Shown here piece after piece: positions 8,964 to 20,810 of a DNA stretch of 64,000 nt (its first letter is position 1; each line of letters begins with the position of its first letter). Under the pieces are notes generated by a model. It saw only the letters and a list, made by a program, of their open reading frames with translations. It was not told the origin of the DNA and made no database searches. The DNA comes from Glycine soja (lineage: Eukaryota > Streptophyta > Magnoliopsida > Fabales > Fabaceae), in assembly GCF_004193775.1 (NCBI RefSeq), contig NC_041016.1, positions 30,410,644-30,474,643 of the forward strand, read 5' to 3'. The position numbers were made by a program, and so were the translations under genes.

Positions 8964-11765
8964 ATGGCTAGCAGTTCAGATGAGAGGTATGTTTGGCCTT
9001 GGACAGGCATTGTTGCCAACATATTTGGGAAGCCAAAGCATGAACCAGTGGAGTGTGATAGCATGTATTGGCTGAGAAAGTTTGAACAATACAAACCCGA
9101 AGAGGCTTATGTTTTGCATTGTGCAGAAGATCCAACAGGGTACGTTGTGCTGGAATTTGGTACAGAATGGATTGGGTTCACACAAATGATGAAGTTAGAT
9201 ACAGATTTTCTTGTTGATCATCATGGAAAAAAGGATTATTATGAGTCAAGGAAAATGGGTTATTCGTCAGGCTTATTTGGTTGGTGTGCACAGGCAGAAG
9301 ATTACAACTCAGAAGGGCTTGTTGGAAATTTTCTCCGTCAGAAAGCTGAGCTGAAAACAACCTCTATGGTTGCACAAGAGTCATTGAATGAAAAAACTGA
9401 AACTCTGGATCATTTGTATGGGGAAATAGGCTCTGTAAACAAAAAGATTAGTGAGATGGAATCGAAGTACATTGAGGACTACATGTCATTGGATAAAATG
9501 ATGAAAGAGATTGAGAAGAAGAGAGACTTGCTTCACCAGACTTGTGCTGAAGGTTTGTAACCCTATTAATGAAAGAAACTTTAATTTTAATTAATTATTT
9601 TAAAAGTTAATAGATTCGATGGATCAAATCTAACTAACTATTTTGATCAAACATGATTAGAACTAGCTGTAACTATAGGTGGATCCAAATGCGCAATGTA
9701 GAATTCTCTTGAATCCCTAAAGATGCTTCTCCACTCTTGAATATATTAAGCATATGTTTTATTTATTGGTTTGATGTTTGAACTTCATCTTATTACATGG
9801 CAGATGATCATGTAAATTGTGCTCCAGTGTTGAAGTCGATCGTAATGCGTGGACGTGAAATTACTTATAAAGCCATGGAAAAAAATAAAAAATTGCAACA
9901 AGAGATAGATACAATGAATGATGAACTCGATCGCTGGTGTCAACAACTGATTGAACAAGAAAAGTCAACTATACAACAAAGGAGAAAATTTGAGGAAGAA
10001 AAGAAAAGCGTAAATCTTTTTAATTAACTTATCTTGAATTTGAATGACATAAAATTTGTTAATGATAATATCAATATTAATACGAACTATTTAACTTATA
10101 ATGTCAAGCAAATGGAATCACTAATTTTAGCATCAGAGAAGCAGATGAAGGCCAGAAGTGATGTTCTCAGTTTGCTTGAAAAGCATCAGGTGTGTTACGT
10201 GTTGTTTGTTTCTTCATTCATAAGTGAGTTTATTTTTGGTTTCATGTTGCCCAATTTCATGGCTTATTAATCACTGGATCTTGCAAAATAATTTTGCAGA
10301 TGGAGAAAAAAGCTGTCAGTGATGCACTGTTGAAGCTTGAAAAAGAGATGGAAAATGAACAAAAGTTGAAGTTAGAAATTGCTGAACTAGAGGAACAACT
10401 CAAGGTTTTGAAGTGTGTGAACTTGGAGGAAGCTGATCATGAGAATAAAAGAAAGATAGAAATAGAAGAGATAGAAGAAAAATTGGAGGACATGATTTTT
10501 TATATGTCCGTAAAAGATGATGAAAATCAAGCTTTGAAGAAGAAGGTACAAGAAGCTAAAATCGAGCTAGAAGATGCTAGGCAACAAATTATTAAGGTAA
10601 ATGTTCTGTTCTGAGAAAATCCTTATTCTAATCCTTATACTAAGGAGACACTTTAGTTCATAATTTTATTAAACCTTTTACTTTAATTTTTCAACTTCAC
10701 AAAAAGTAATTCATTTTTTACTTTTACTTTGTATCATAAAGGTTTTTTAAGTGAATAATATTTTACAAAGTTAAAAAGATTTTGTAAAGTTAGAAGTTAA
10801 AAAGGATTATCCAATTTTAAGTGTTAAAATGGAGAGTTTACACATTTCATTAATGGCACTGCAGTAAACATTATCTTAATGTTTTGTGAACATTTTTTAC
10901 TATAGCTATTGGCTGTTGGTACTGTTTTATCACAATTAATGTTTTCCGTGCAAAAGCTAATTGAATGCATTTGCTTGACAATTCAGGAATTACCACAATT
11001 CTTGAAAGGGGTTACTAAGATTCAAATAAAAAAAATTGGGGAGGTCAGTGCTAGGTCATTTAAAAAAGTGTGCATGAATAGGTATAAAAATAACAAAAAA
11101 GCATCATCGGAGTCTGTCAAACTGTGCGCAAAGTGGCAAAAAGAAATTCTGGATTCAACATGGCACCCTTTTAAGATTGTTGATGTCGAAGGGAAGGAAA
11201 TACAGGTATATGATACATCTTGGTTCCTTCTATGTTTTCTTCATGTTTTGGTTTAACATAGCTGTGAATTAGTAGAAGAGAAGGCTCGTTCAATTGTAAT
11301 AATGTTCCTTTATTATAGATCCCATAAACACATGATCATGTAAGAAAATTTTATGTATATCTCCAATTTAGAGTTTGTTACAACCAAACTGGCATAATCT
11401 GTAAAACATGGCATGTTATCAGCAGGGTAGGGGATTCAATTATGTGTCACAAATGTACACTAGCATGGACAATTAAATGAGCAAAATTTGATGTCTCTCT
11501 CATTTTATTTTTTCAGGAAGAAATTGATGAAAATGATCCTAAATTATTATCTTTAAAAAATGATTTGGGAGAGGAGGCATACGTTGCTGTGGTGACAGCT
11601 CTAAAGGAATTGCATGAGTATCATAATTCTGATGATGCTGAGAACACCCATAATTCAAGTGAGAAACAAGTGATACCTGAGATATGGGACTCCGAAAATG
11701 GACGTAGAGCCATCGTAACTGAAGCTTTGAAGTACATAAGCAATAGGGTTATCAAGATGCGGTGA
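8964..11765 (+). CDS. FDM/IDN2-like protein (XS and XH domains), six exons
   Basis: Predicted exons are 8964-9552, 9804-10009, 10109-10189, 10300-10596, 10987-11205 and 11517-11765, all with GT-AG introns and consistent phase, giving about 546 residues. Residues 8-115 form an XS domain (YVWPWTGIVANI, then YVVLEFGTEWIGFTQM); residues about 120-400 are a lysine/glutamate-rich coiled coil; residues about 400-540 are an XH domain (LCAKWQKEILDSTWHPFKIV, PEIWDSENGRRA). In Arabidopsis, IDN2 and FDM1/2 bind dsRNA through XS, dimerise through the coiled coil and act in RNA-directed DNA methylation. The usual N-terminal zf-XS zinc finger is absent. MASSSDE was chosen as the start because an upstream in-frame ATG adds only a short tail. 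An alternative exon 5 start at 10906 would add 27 residues, but the 10987 acceptor gives the better XH alignment. Confidence 0.85.
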
Positions 11766-12370
11766 CGATGAATGGCAATCCCATATTTAAGTTATTCCCT
11801 TTATGTAACCTACTTTTGGGACACAATACTCAGCACTTGTAATGCTATATAGTTTTATAGGTGCTAGTAATCTTGTGGTTAGATTATATACTATTTTTGC
11901 TATGACAGGTTAAAGAGAGAATAACTACTTTCATTGTTATTAATTTGTCTTTAATTATACTAGTTTGCAACCCGGATTGTTAGATTTTTTTATTCAGCAA
12001 GTATTGTAATTTTTGATTGTATGATTCCATTGGTCCTCTTTCTTGTAAGGTATTAATCATTTGAGTCATAGAAGATGCTTTTTTCACCAATAGGTACATA
12101 AACACATTAGATTTTGTCCTTATTGGTTGAGAATAGTATATGATGGTCTGTACTCAATATAGTGAACAATTATGGCTATGCGAGAGATAGATATTTGATA
12201 CGCACATAACAAAGAAAACTAACAACATTTCTGCCTCAATAGGAAAGAAGACATTTTGACTATAATTTGTTGTCACTCATAATTATAAAGGGAAATAATT
12301 AAAATACATTGAGAAAACCTACATAATTTGTCATCAAATTAAATCAAACACATAAAATTAATAAACTATA
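11766..12370. other. 3' flank of the FDM-like gene, no gene seen
   Basis: AT-rich sequence follows the stop codon and probably holds the 3' UTR of the FDM-like gene. I see no clear polyadenylation signal that stands out from the AT-rich background and no other coding region. From about 12270 the sequence matches the start of unit 3 (28078 onward). Confidence 0.5.
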
Positions 12371-12379
12371 TAGCAAAAT

Positions 12380-12645
12380 TTATAGTGTTGGAAATGAAGT
12401 TGGAATCGCCTGCATGAAGGAAGAAACAAAAAGAATAAAAGGAAAAGAGAAGAAGATTGAGATGAGAAAGATGGAGAAAGAGAAGATTGAGGGAGAAAAC
12501 GCAGAGGGAGAAAACACAACAACAAGAGAAAACTCAGGAGAGAGAAGAAAGAGTAATGGATAAGATACGCACAATTATGAGTATTAAGCAGAATTAAATG
12601 AGCCGTTAAATCCACCAATCAGGAAGCAACACGTGGCAAGGGTGC
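12380..12645 (-). promoter_or_regulatory. Promoter-like region with G-box and CCAAT box, unit 1
   Basis: Read on the minus strand, ACGTGTTG and CTGATTGG mark a G-box-like core (plus strand ACACGTGGC at about 12629) and an inverted CCAAT box 12-15 bases away. They are followed by about 150 bases of CT-rich sequence typical of a plant 5' leader, then an ATG opening a very short frame (MQAIPTSF). It may be the 5' end of a gene whose body is lost. The same region is in unit 3 (28180-28455). Confidence 0.4.
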
Positions 12646-13725
12646 TCGAAATTGAAGCCCTTAAACCCGCACCGCTAAATTTTGTCTTTTCTTGTATTTT
12701 AATTAAACACTTATCATACATTATGAAAAATTACGTTGTTACAATTTGGGCTGTGTGGAGGAGATTGATGGTGTTGTGGGTGTGGTGACCATGACTTTTG
12801 AGTGAATAAGTTAGAGAAAGGAACCAAAGAGAGTGATGAGTCAATTCCATTAGTCAATGTAACAAAATTGATGGAAAAGATATAATTAACATAATTTTGA
12901 AGAAACAAAAATAAGATTTGATAGAACTTTTCAGTAATTAAAAAACTCAATAAAAATTCTAATTGTAATCAAACCTATGTTGAATCTATCAACGGATACT
13001 AATTAAAAAAACAATTATTTTACAGGCCTTACAAACTCAATTAAAATTAAATTCAGAAATAGGTGGATATTGTTTTAAATGAAATATAAGTAGCTTTTTT
13101 AAAAGCATAAGTGTTTGAGAAAGGAAGTAATGAAATGAATAAAAACTGGTGGAATGAAAAACAAATGAATTAGAGTAATTAAGTGGGACAAATGTTACAC
13201 AGTAAATAGCCCTGAAAATGTGGAATCACGGGTAATTTGTTGAATTTGTCCCTTGTAGTTGTTTGCTCTATGAGATATTGGGTTTATATCCCACAACAGC
13301 AAACATCACGGGAGGGAAAAGGAAAGAATAACGTAGAAATCGCAAAAGTAAAAATCATAAAAATGGCAAAAAGATACTCTGAGGTGGAGAGCTTGCATGC
13401 AAATCCAGATAATTAAGCACTGAGGAAAATGCATAAAAATTATAGCTTACCTCGTAGACTATCTCCTAAAACTCTAAACAATATAACAAAATATGAGTTT
13501 AAGGAAAAAATAGCAACGAAGTATAAAAACAAACCGCAAAAAGTCAGACAAAAAAAAATGTTCATAATCATTAGAAGTTCAGCGTAAAGGGGAAGAAATT
13601 GTTTCATACCCTAAGGTATTTGACAAACAAAATTAAGCAAAATATAAATCAAATCAAAGCCCAAAAATATATAGTTGTCTGTGGGATGGTCTTAAACTGG
13701 AAAGAGTGTCATCCTATATAACTTC

Positions 13726-13917
13726 TGAAAGGGAAATACTGGAAATTATAGAATGTACTCGTTTTATTCCCGTACTAAAAATGAGAATCAACCTCTAAGA
13801 GTACAGTGTGTACAATTAGAAGGACTGAGTACAATAGTCACAGAGAGAAAAAGAAGAAGAAAGAGAAATGTTCACTCATAACCACCCTCCCTCACTACAC
13901 CTTCTCTCCCCTCTAAA
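13726..13917 (-). mobile_element. Ty3/gypsy 3' LTR, unit 2
   Basis: A 192-base segment matching both ends of the gypsy element in unit 3, without length change. On the minus strand it ends ...CCTTTCA. Its start is either at the purine run TTTAGAGGGGAGAGAAGG or at the TGTAGTGAG that follows it; the purine run looks like a polypurine tract, so the exact LTR start is uncertain. Confidence 0.75.
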
Positions 13918-14275
13918 TACCACTATTAGTTGGTTACATAATCCACCAACCTAGAGTTGGGTTTTCTCTCTTTCACACTCTTTCTGTTACCCATAGTGGA
14001 TACGTGTGATTTGGCAAATATTCCCCTCTGTTGAGTTGTCTCAAATGAGTCATTTTTTCCTTCTAGATGCTTTCTTTTATCTCAGATCATTACAATGCCA
14101 TCCCCTTTTAAAACAACCTTGTCCTCAAGGTTCAAGTTAGGAAAGTTAGCTTGGAATTCAGCAACATTCTCCCAAGTAGCTTCTGCCTCATCAGTTCCCT
14201 CCCAAGACGATTGCAAATGCGGTGCACATGAGTATCTACACATATCCCTTGGACATTGTCCCTTCACGAACTAAA
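13918..14275 (-). pseudogene. Gypsy polyprotein 3' end with chromodomain-like tail, unit 2
   Basis: The minus strand reads [20 protein letters not shown] followed by PNLNLEDKV, the C-terminal chromodomain-like end of a chromovirus integrase. The frame ends in a stop at 14082. Homology to the unit 3 element breaks at about 14275, so most of the polyprotein is missing. Confidence 0.65.
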
Positions 14276-14392
14276 ACTTGAGTTTTTTCATCAAGGCACA
14301 AATTCCTAATGTGTGTGATACCAAATAATTATTTTAACTAGGGAAAAAAGGAAAAAAATGATTTTTGAATCTCATAAGTATTTTGTACTTAC

Positions 14393-14692
14393 CAGATGAG
14401 CAATCTTAGGACCTATTCCTGGCAGCAAGAGTAGTTCCTCTATTGAGCTTGGTATGTCTCCATCGTACTTCAAGAAACAAAAATATTGGCAATTTTCTTC
14501 AAGTTACTCGCTTTTCTTGTATAAAATCCAGATTATTTGAATAGCATGAGTAAATGGTTTTCAACAGATACCATAGATTCTGTGACAAAGAACATACTGG
14601 GTAAATCAACTTTTAGATGGTTTCCTCATCAGCTTTGTTCATTGCATCAGCAGTAAGCAAACCATTTTCACAAAGAGGTTGAGTCGCTCCTA
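14393..14692 (-). pseudogene. Endonuclease III (NTH1)-like gene fragment, two exons
   Basis: The minus-strand exon at about 14598-14692 reads ENGLLTADAMNKADEETI, then a stop, then KLIYP and a GTATGT donor. The next exon, about 14393-14530, reads [15 protein letters not shown], then after a frame change [20 protein letters not shown] and KIAHLV before GTAAGT. These match the helix-hairpin-helix region of plant endonuclease III homologues, bifunctional glycosylase/AP lyases of base excision repair. The catalytic lysine and aspartate region and the iron-sulfur cluster loop are not present here. The in-frame stop and the frameshift make it a dead fragment, found only in unit 2. Confidence 0.75.
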
Positions 14693-14868
14693 CTCTTAAA
14701 AGTACAATCTTGTAATTAAAACAGTTTCATAAGCAAGTTGAATATGATGACACTGGCAATGGGCATCAATCACATAAAGAAGACAGGTGATAAACATAAT
14801 TAGGGGGCTGAAGTACAATGGCAGTGCATCTCTTAAATTAGCAGTTCATTTGCAACATATTGATTCTC

Positions 14869-14869
<1 letters not shown>

Positions 14870-14938
<69 letters not shown>
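14870..14938. repeat. (TA)n microsatellite, unit 2
   Basis: A TA run of about 69 bases. The equivalent run in unit 3 (32660-32712) is about 53 bases. Confidence 0.95.
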
Positions 14939-14942
<4 letters not shown>

Positions 14943-15265
14943 GGTATCCAAATATATTAATCATGCTTGTCTTATTTGAACATATATAACACCACACCAA
15001 TCAGAAAGAAGTGGTTGTAAGTTCACTGTATCAATAAAAATCATCAGAGAAACTAATCTAACTCCACAAATGCAGAAAGACATAAAGTAACTTTATTTTT
15101 TATATCTCATACATTACATGTAATCTAATATTTTGAGTATAGTATTGAATTGAATTAGTCATTGCCATGATGATTGAACCATGATACTCGAGCCAGAAAG
15201 ATTAATAAGATCATTATCAAGCACAAGCAAAAAGAACAAACTTTTTTTAATCACCGAATACCGTC

Positions 15266-15320
15266 CTTAAGGATAACCATGTCAGCTACCAACCATCACT
15301 ATCCAGGACAGAGCATAAAC
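15266..15320 (-). pseudogene. Hydrophobic exon-like fragment, unit 2
   Basis: After an acceptor-like CTTCAG the minus strand reads VYALSWIVMV; four extra bases relative to unit 3 then shift the frame. It resembles a C-terminal membrane segment of callose synthases (VYxLSWxV), but it is too short for a firm call. Confidence 0.3.
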
Positions 15321-15683
15321 CTGAAGAGAAAATGTATGTCAGAAAACTATTCTCTACATATGCATTATTCTCTATTTTTTTTTCTTTTCTTTATACCTAC
15401 AGCACATTGATCACCTAATACACTCCACAACAAGTTCTTGTGTAATTCTATTCCAAAATATAGTATATATCATCATCATATTATGTTGACCAATGACCAC
15501 AAATGCAAGAAATTAAAAACTCAAATTGTGAGTAGAACAACTCATAGGATACCAACTATCCCAATCTCTAATGCATGTATCATGATCCAGACAGTGAAAA
15601 GAAGTCCAAAAAACACAGTGATTTATCTTATGTTTCACCTTTTATGATTTATCATATTTTTTATAAAAAATATCAACCTGTAC

Positions 15684-15998
15684 CTTTCAAGCATCAACAT
15701 TGCTTGGAAAAGAAGAGCCAAGTCATAGTCAATCACAGCAAATCAAGGGTGGCGGTGTCTTCGCCTCAAATTGTAGAAAACAGGTGATGTTGCTCCACCC
15801 GTAATCATGACTTCATCAAACAAACAGAAACATACATATTTCATCAATATAAGGTTAAAAATAATTATGATTATCAAAACAATTAAGCTTTAAAATTGCC
15901 ACAAGTACCATCAACATTGGTTGGAAAAGAAGAGGCAAGTCATAGCCAATCACTGGCAAATCAGGAGTGGATAAACTTCCCCACAAACACCTATAAGA
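15684..15998 (-). pseudogene. TauE/SafE-like exon fragments, unit 2
   Basis: The minus strand at about 15690-15815 reads MITGGATSPVFYNLRR and then, with a frame change, DYDLALLFQAMLML, a strong match to plant TauE/SafE membrane proteins (sulfite/organic anion export). A second, diverged copy of the latter motif (IGYDLPLLFQPMLM) is at about 15895-15998 behind an acceptor-like TTATAG. Frame changes and the lack of neighbouring exons show it is not a functional gene. Confidence 0.6.
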
Positions 15999-16221
15999 GA
16001 AGAAAATATGAAGATAAAAGCCAAGTGCATAAGTAGTTTTTAACTTCTGGGAGAAGCTCAATTCATTTTATCCTTTTTACTTTCACAATCTAGAAGTAAT
16101 ACCCTAATGACAGAGTGGAAGAAAACATGAATTATTGTAACAAATCATAAAACCAAACAACATTCCTTCATAACAAAAGACCTTAACTTTAATCAAAGTT
16201 ACCTGAATGAGACTACTGGCC

Positions 16222-16851
16222 TATTGAAAGTCTCTAATGATACCGGTATAACAATATTCCCAATGTTTGATCAAGATGCATAACAAATTCTAAACACAAT
16301 AGCATCTGAACTCCTTCACACCCAAAATGTAAAATATGGCTTACATACCCCCAATATTGGATACCCTTTGCAAACACACTTTTAATTTTGAAATCAAGCT
16401 CACAACTTGAAGGAAGGGTTTCAAAGCTATACCATCACAATGACTTTTATCCCACAAAATATCATTTAACATGATCCTCTCCTCAAAGAAATTAAACAGG
16501 TAACCATATTTATAATTTATTTACATTTTTGTCAACTAATTAATACTTTTATTAAAAAAGGAATCCACTTCACCACAACAAACAACATCAAATGAGTGAG
16601 ATGGAGAACTAATTGTAAGTCATAGCCCAAAGCTACAAGCATCCAACAAGTTAAAAGGTGCATCTTCATCATTTAATGAAGAAGTTTATCAAATCTCACA
16701 AAGTCCATTAAGAAAAAAGGCTAATAAACAAGTTGTCATAGGTCGAAGTCCAAAGCTACAAGCATCTGAGAAGTCAAAATATGCATCTTCATCATCAAAT
16801 GAATTTTATTCAATCTCAAAAAGTTCATTAAGGAGAAAGACGAATAAATAA
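16222..16851 (+). pseudogene. RPA1-like (OB-fold) pseudogene, 3' part, unit 2
   Basis: Same structure as in unit 1: an OB-fold exon ending at 16499 before GTAACC, with the shared stop after FDQDA, then the serine/lysine-rich tail with the doubled SPKLQAS repeat ending at 16851. The zinc-finger exon is absent. Confidence 0.6.
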
Positions 16852-17841
16852 ATTGTTTTGACATCAAATTTTAAAAAGAAGCACACAAAAGAAAAAAAAA
16901 TCAACATCAGGTCACCAACAAAAGGAAATAAATATAAAAAGTCTATTTAAATGAAAAATTTTCGGTGTTTTATTCGCATCACTTTTATGTGCTTTATCAT
17001 TATGATTGACTATTTTTCTTTCATTAAATATATATTTTTTAGTTATTTTATTATGTCAATTTCACTTTATTCTTATATTGTTCTTATAATAATTATACAC
17101 AACGCTTACTTCTATCTTCACGTTAATCAACTTTAGTTCAGGTGTCAGCCTCCAATTTTGAAATATTTCCTTATAAATATAATGATAAAGAAAAAATATC
17201 TTAATTTATATGTAATTTTTTATCTCCTTTAACAAAAAATAATATAAAATATCATTGACAGTTATACTTTTAAATTTGATTTAGTAAATAAATAATTTAT
17301 TTAAATATTTCTTTAATGATTTTCAAATCCGCACAACGCGTGGATATTTGTGTAGTTTGAGTAACACTACTAGAAAGCGCGCTTTTTACATCGGTAAAAA
17401 ACGACATTATATTTAGAAACTTTATTACTAAGTTTTAAAGTAACTTATCATGAGAGCCATCTTAAATTAGATTCATATCATATAAACAAGCTAGTCAAAC
17501 TAATTTAATTAGTACTATAATACATAGTTTTAATTATCATAATCGGTTAGACATAACTAAAATCTTTTTCCTTAAAAAAAACTAAAAACTTTAATCAAAT
17601 AAATCTTTATAGTTATAATAAAAATAAATCTCATAATAAATAACATGCAATAAAATGTGAAACTGTTGTCAATCCTTCCAACCATGTCATTTTCCCAAGT
17701 CTGATATATATCTACTACTTCCTAACAACTAAAAGAAATGGGAAATTTACAAAGAAGCAAATTAATTTTTTTGTTAACGTCTCTCCCTGATTTTAATGGT
17801 AATATGCTATATAAATATTAAGAAAACCAATGTTCACTTAC

Positions 17842-17957
17842 TATTGAAAAGGCGAGACATCTGGGCAGCTCAGAAAAATATACTGTCCACTAGAGTACTT
17901 AAATCCTTGTGGTTTAGACATGTGCAAGGCCAAGACATTTCCTGGGTACACTGCAAC
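17842..17957 (-). pseudogene. Captured RBOH exon fragment, unit 2
   Basis: Counterpart of 3667-3782 in unit 1; [19 protein letters not shown] residues are readable on the minus strand. Its acceptor reads ATTCAT instead of ATTCAG, so the 3' splice site is lost in this copy. Confidence 0.65.
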
Positions 17958-18870
17958 ATGAATATTAAGAAGAAAATGTTAAATTTAAGTATAAGTTCAT
18001 TTAATAGCAAAAATGAAATTAATTCAAAGAGAGAAGGTAAAATTTATCAAAGGAAATAACAAGGCATCAAAAAACTTATCTTCAATATTTCCATTTTGTT
18101 CAAATCTTCTTCTTTGTTTAGCATAGTGTATCACTTTGTTGTCTTCAAATTCAACTTTAGCCCAGCCAATGTCTTCTTGAATATCTAAATGATTATGTGA
18201 GATCATTTTTTATTAACAACATCATCTTAAATTTTGATTAATGTAAGATCAATTTCATGACCTATCTCATATCCTGAAAGACAAAATTCATGACCTATCT
18301 CATATTTCCTAATATGTAGTTCAAAATAAGGATGAGGAGCTAGTTCATACCCCTACTAAATGTCATTCTTCCTCTTTGGAAAAATCTCAAACTATTAAAC
18401 CCCAAATGACGCACAAAGCACTTCATGAATTCACTTTTATATCTCCAATATTTAAATAATCAATGTTCTTTTCTTATTTCTTACATAAAACATATACCTT
18501 ATCATCTCTAGCACATCACAAACAAGAAAAAAAATCATCCAAACCAGCAATTGCCAAGGGAGAGCTAGAAAAGCACTACAAGAAACGTCTTTTAAGGAGT
18601 CATGGATGTAACACTTATGTTATGTTTCTTGCCTGTGGCTCTATATAAATATAATACACACACTATCCGAATCTAAGATCACAATTACCAAGTTATTTAG
18701 TTGGCAACCAAATATATATTTCGTTTGAAATGTAAGCCTTGAAATCAAGCATGTCAAATATATATTCTGATATATTAATTCTCAGGATGGCTGCAATAGG
18801 TGGGCCCCATAGTTTAAAAAACCAAGCTTAAATATAATCGGTCACTTGAGTAGAGTCAAGGAAGGAACCA

Positions 18871-18943
18871 ACCTCTTCGAGCCTTTATTATCTACTGCTG
18901 CTTGATACCTAATAGCATTGAATCCATAAGCAATTGCCACATC
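18871..18943 (-). pseudogene. Possible Phe-tRNA synthetase beta-chain exon, unit 2
   Basis: Same minus-strand frame as at 5266-5338 (DVAIAYGFNAI after CTATAG). Tentative for the same reason: only about a dozen residues are diagnostic. Confidence 0.4.
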
Positions 18944-20728
18944 CTATAGATTAAAGAAAAACAAGAATAAAAAAGACATGCTTTCTCAGTGAAATGTAGC
19001 TAGAAATACAATTCATGAGATTAAAGCAACTGCACATTATAGGGTAATATGAAGTGCAATATGTTTATACTGATAGAATGTTTTTAAAAAAAATACTAAG
19101 ATTGATACTAATAAAAATTTTCAAGAGATTAAAACTAAATTTATTCATATTTACATGTAACCAGTCCACATTCAATTGCAGATTCATGTAACCAGTCCAG
19201 ATTCAATTCAACTATATGTATCAAATTCCAAATGTGCCCGCTACCAAGATGTTTGTCTTAAAGAAGGCATGTGAAAAATTAAGAATACAAAATAATATCT
19301 TCCTAAAGCAGAGAAAACAAGGGAGGGAATGAAACCAAAATTAATATATCAACTCAAAATTTCTCTCCCATCAAACTACATATTCCATATATAGAACCAA
19401 GAAACACAAATGCCAAACTTGGTGTGGAGATTACCATCCTACTCTAAAACATAGGCACCACAAATCCAACAAAAAGACCACAAACAGACAACAATAAAAA
19501 GTTGTAGCAAAACAAAAAAGACGTGTCTCATTAAAATTACGAATGGAATCTAGGATTAACTTCCAATTTTTCTTGCCATACCTGTACATATAAAACAAAC
19601 TTTAACAAGAATAGGAAATGTAGCGGGCTCGGATTCGCAAAGTGAAGCAGGCACTGAGCGCACTCCTGGTTTAGGGAATAGATCTGCTGCATGAAGGGGG
19701 TTTAGGGTACAGATCTGGCATTATTTCAGTGGCGGTGCGCGGTTGCGATAGTGTTTGGGTGATTGTGGTGTCAACGGTGGTAGCATGCGGAAGCGGTGGT
19801 GTTTGGATGGTGGTGGTCGTGTGAATTTGGTGGTGTTGTGATGGTTGGAAGGTCAAAGATGAATGGAGGCACCGACTATTGATTACGGTAGATGTGGTTC
19901 AACAAAAAAAGAAGATGAATACAAGCAAGAGGAAAATACCTTCTTCGGCGCCGTGATTTGAGAGTTATGAACATTTTTGCTGTGGAGTACTCTCCATCTG
20001 CTTTTTCCCTAAATGAGTTTGGGACTATTGGTTTATCTCTTGATCTGGGAAAATCCTTCTCATCATTCTTGGAGTTTGTGGGAAGAAGTCAAGGGCACAG
20101 GAAGCACAATGGACAGAGAAGTGGAATTCCAGCAGGCACGAGAAGCACAATGGAAGGAGAAGTGGAATTTGAGCAACCACTAGCAATAAAAATTTAATTT
20201 ATTATTTTACTTAAAATTAAAGACGGTCAATAGTAAAGACTGTCTTAGTAATTATAAAAGCAAATACGGTTTTGCAAACACCGACGTAAACACTTTTATC
20301 AAATACGGGTTTTATATGACCGTCTTAAAAAAGTTATATTCAATTTCAAAAATGTCATTACTTATTTTCTACATCGTTTTTCAAAAATCGACTTAAATTT
20401 AACGATGTTAAAACATCTTTTTTTACTACTGTAAACACACAATCACTGTTTGCTTTTGTGTATGACAGTTATTAATATAGTATTGAATGTCATTAATGTA
20501 CTATTAATGTAAATTTATCATATGCTAAAGCTATCAAAATAAAAAATTTATATTCTATACCTTCCCGGAGTAAAGTCTAAGGGGATTTTTATATTATGTT
20601 ATATATATATATATACTTTTAAGATTAAGAAAGCGAATTAGCTAAATTAAAATCTTTAACTAGTAAATAAAAAAATCAAACAAACAAGGAAAACAAAGAA
20701 GTTCAACAAAAAATATCAAATTATCAAT

Positions 20729-20810
20729 GGAAAGAGAGGGATTTGAACCCTCGGTACAAAAATTTGTACAACGGATTAGCAATCCGACGCTTTAGTCTAC
20801 TCAACTCCCT
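20729..20810 (-). pseudogene. trnS-GCU: Plastid-derived trnS-GCU fragment, unit 2
   Basis: Anticodon region, variable arm and T-arm match chloroplast trnS-GCU on the minus strand. The 5' acceptor stem is shortened as in unit 1, which suggests that units 1 and 2 share this deletion. Confidence 0.8.

Larger units (their letters stand above)
1..13093 (+). repeat. Segmental duplication unit 1 (carries the intact FDM-like gene)
   Basis: The first base of the window aligns with base 13094, so unit 1 and unit 2 are direct tandem copies with a local offset of about 13,093 bases. Unit 1 lacks about 1.9 kb present in unit 2 (unit 2 bases 13887-15761), joined at base 804. It keeps the CACTA element, the plastid tRNA insert and the whole FDM-like gene. 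Bases 1-633 and 12641-13093 hold no gene that I can recognise. Base-by-base matching by eye supports the duplication; percent identity was not computed. Confidence 0.9.
17365..20431. mobile_element. CACTA element, unit 2 (internally deleted)
   Basis: It starts CACTACTAG and ends TACTACTG, flanked by TAA on both sides, as in unit 1. A deletion at about 17410 removed about 0.8 kb of the left subterminal region, including both hairpins. About 3.1 kb remain, with the RBOH and Phe-tRNA synthetase-like fragments and the GC-richer block. Confidence 0.85.
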
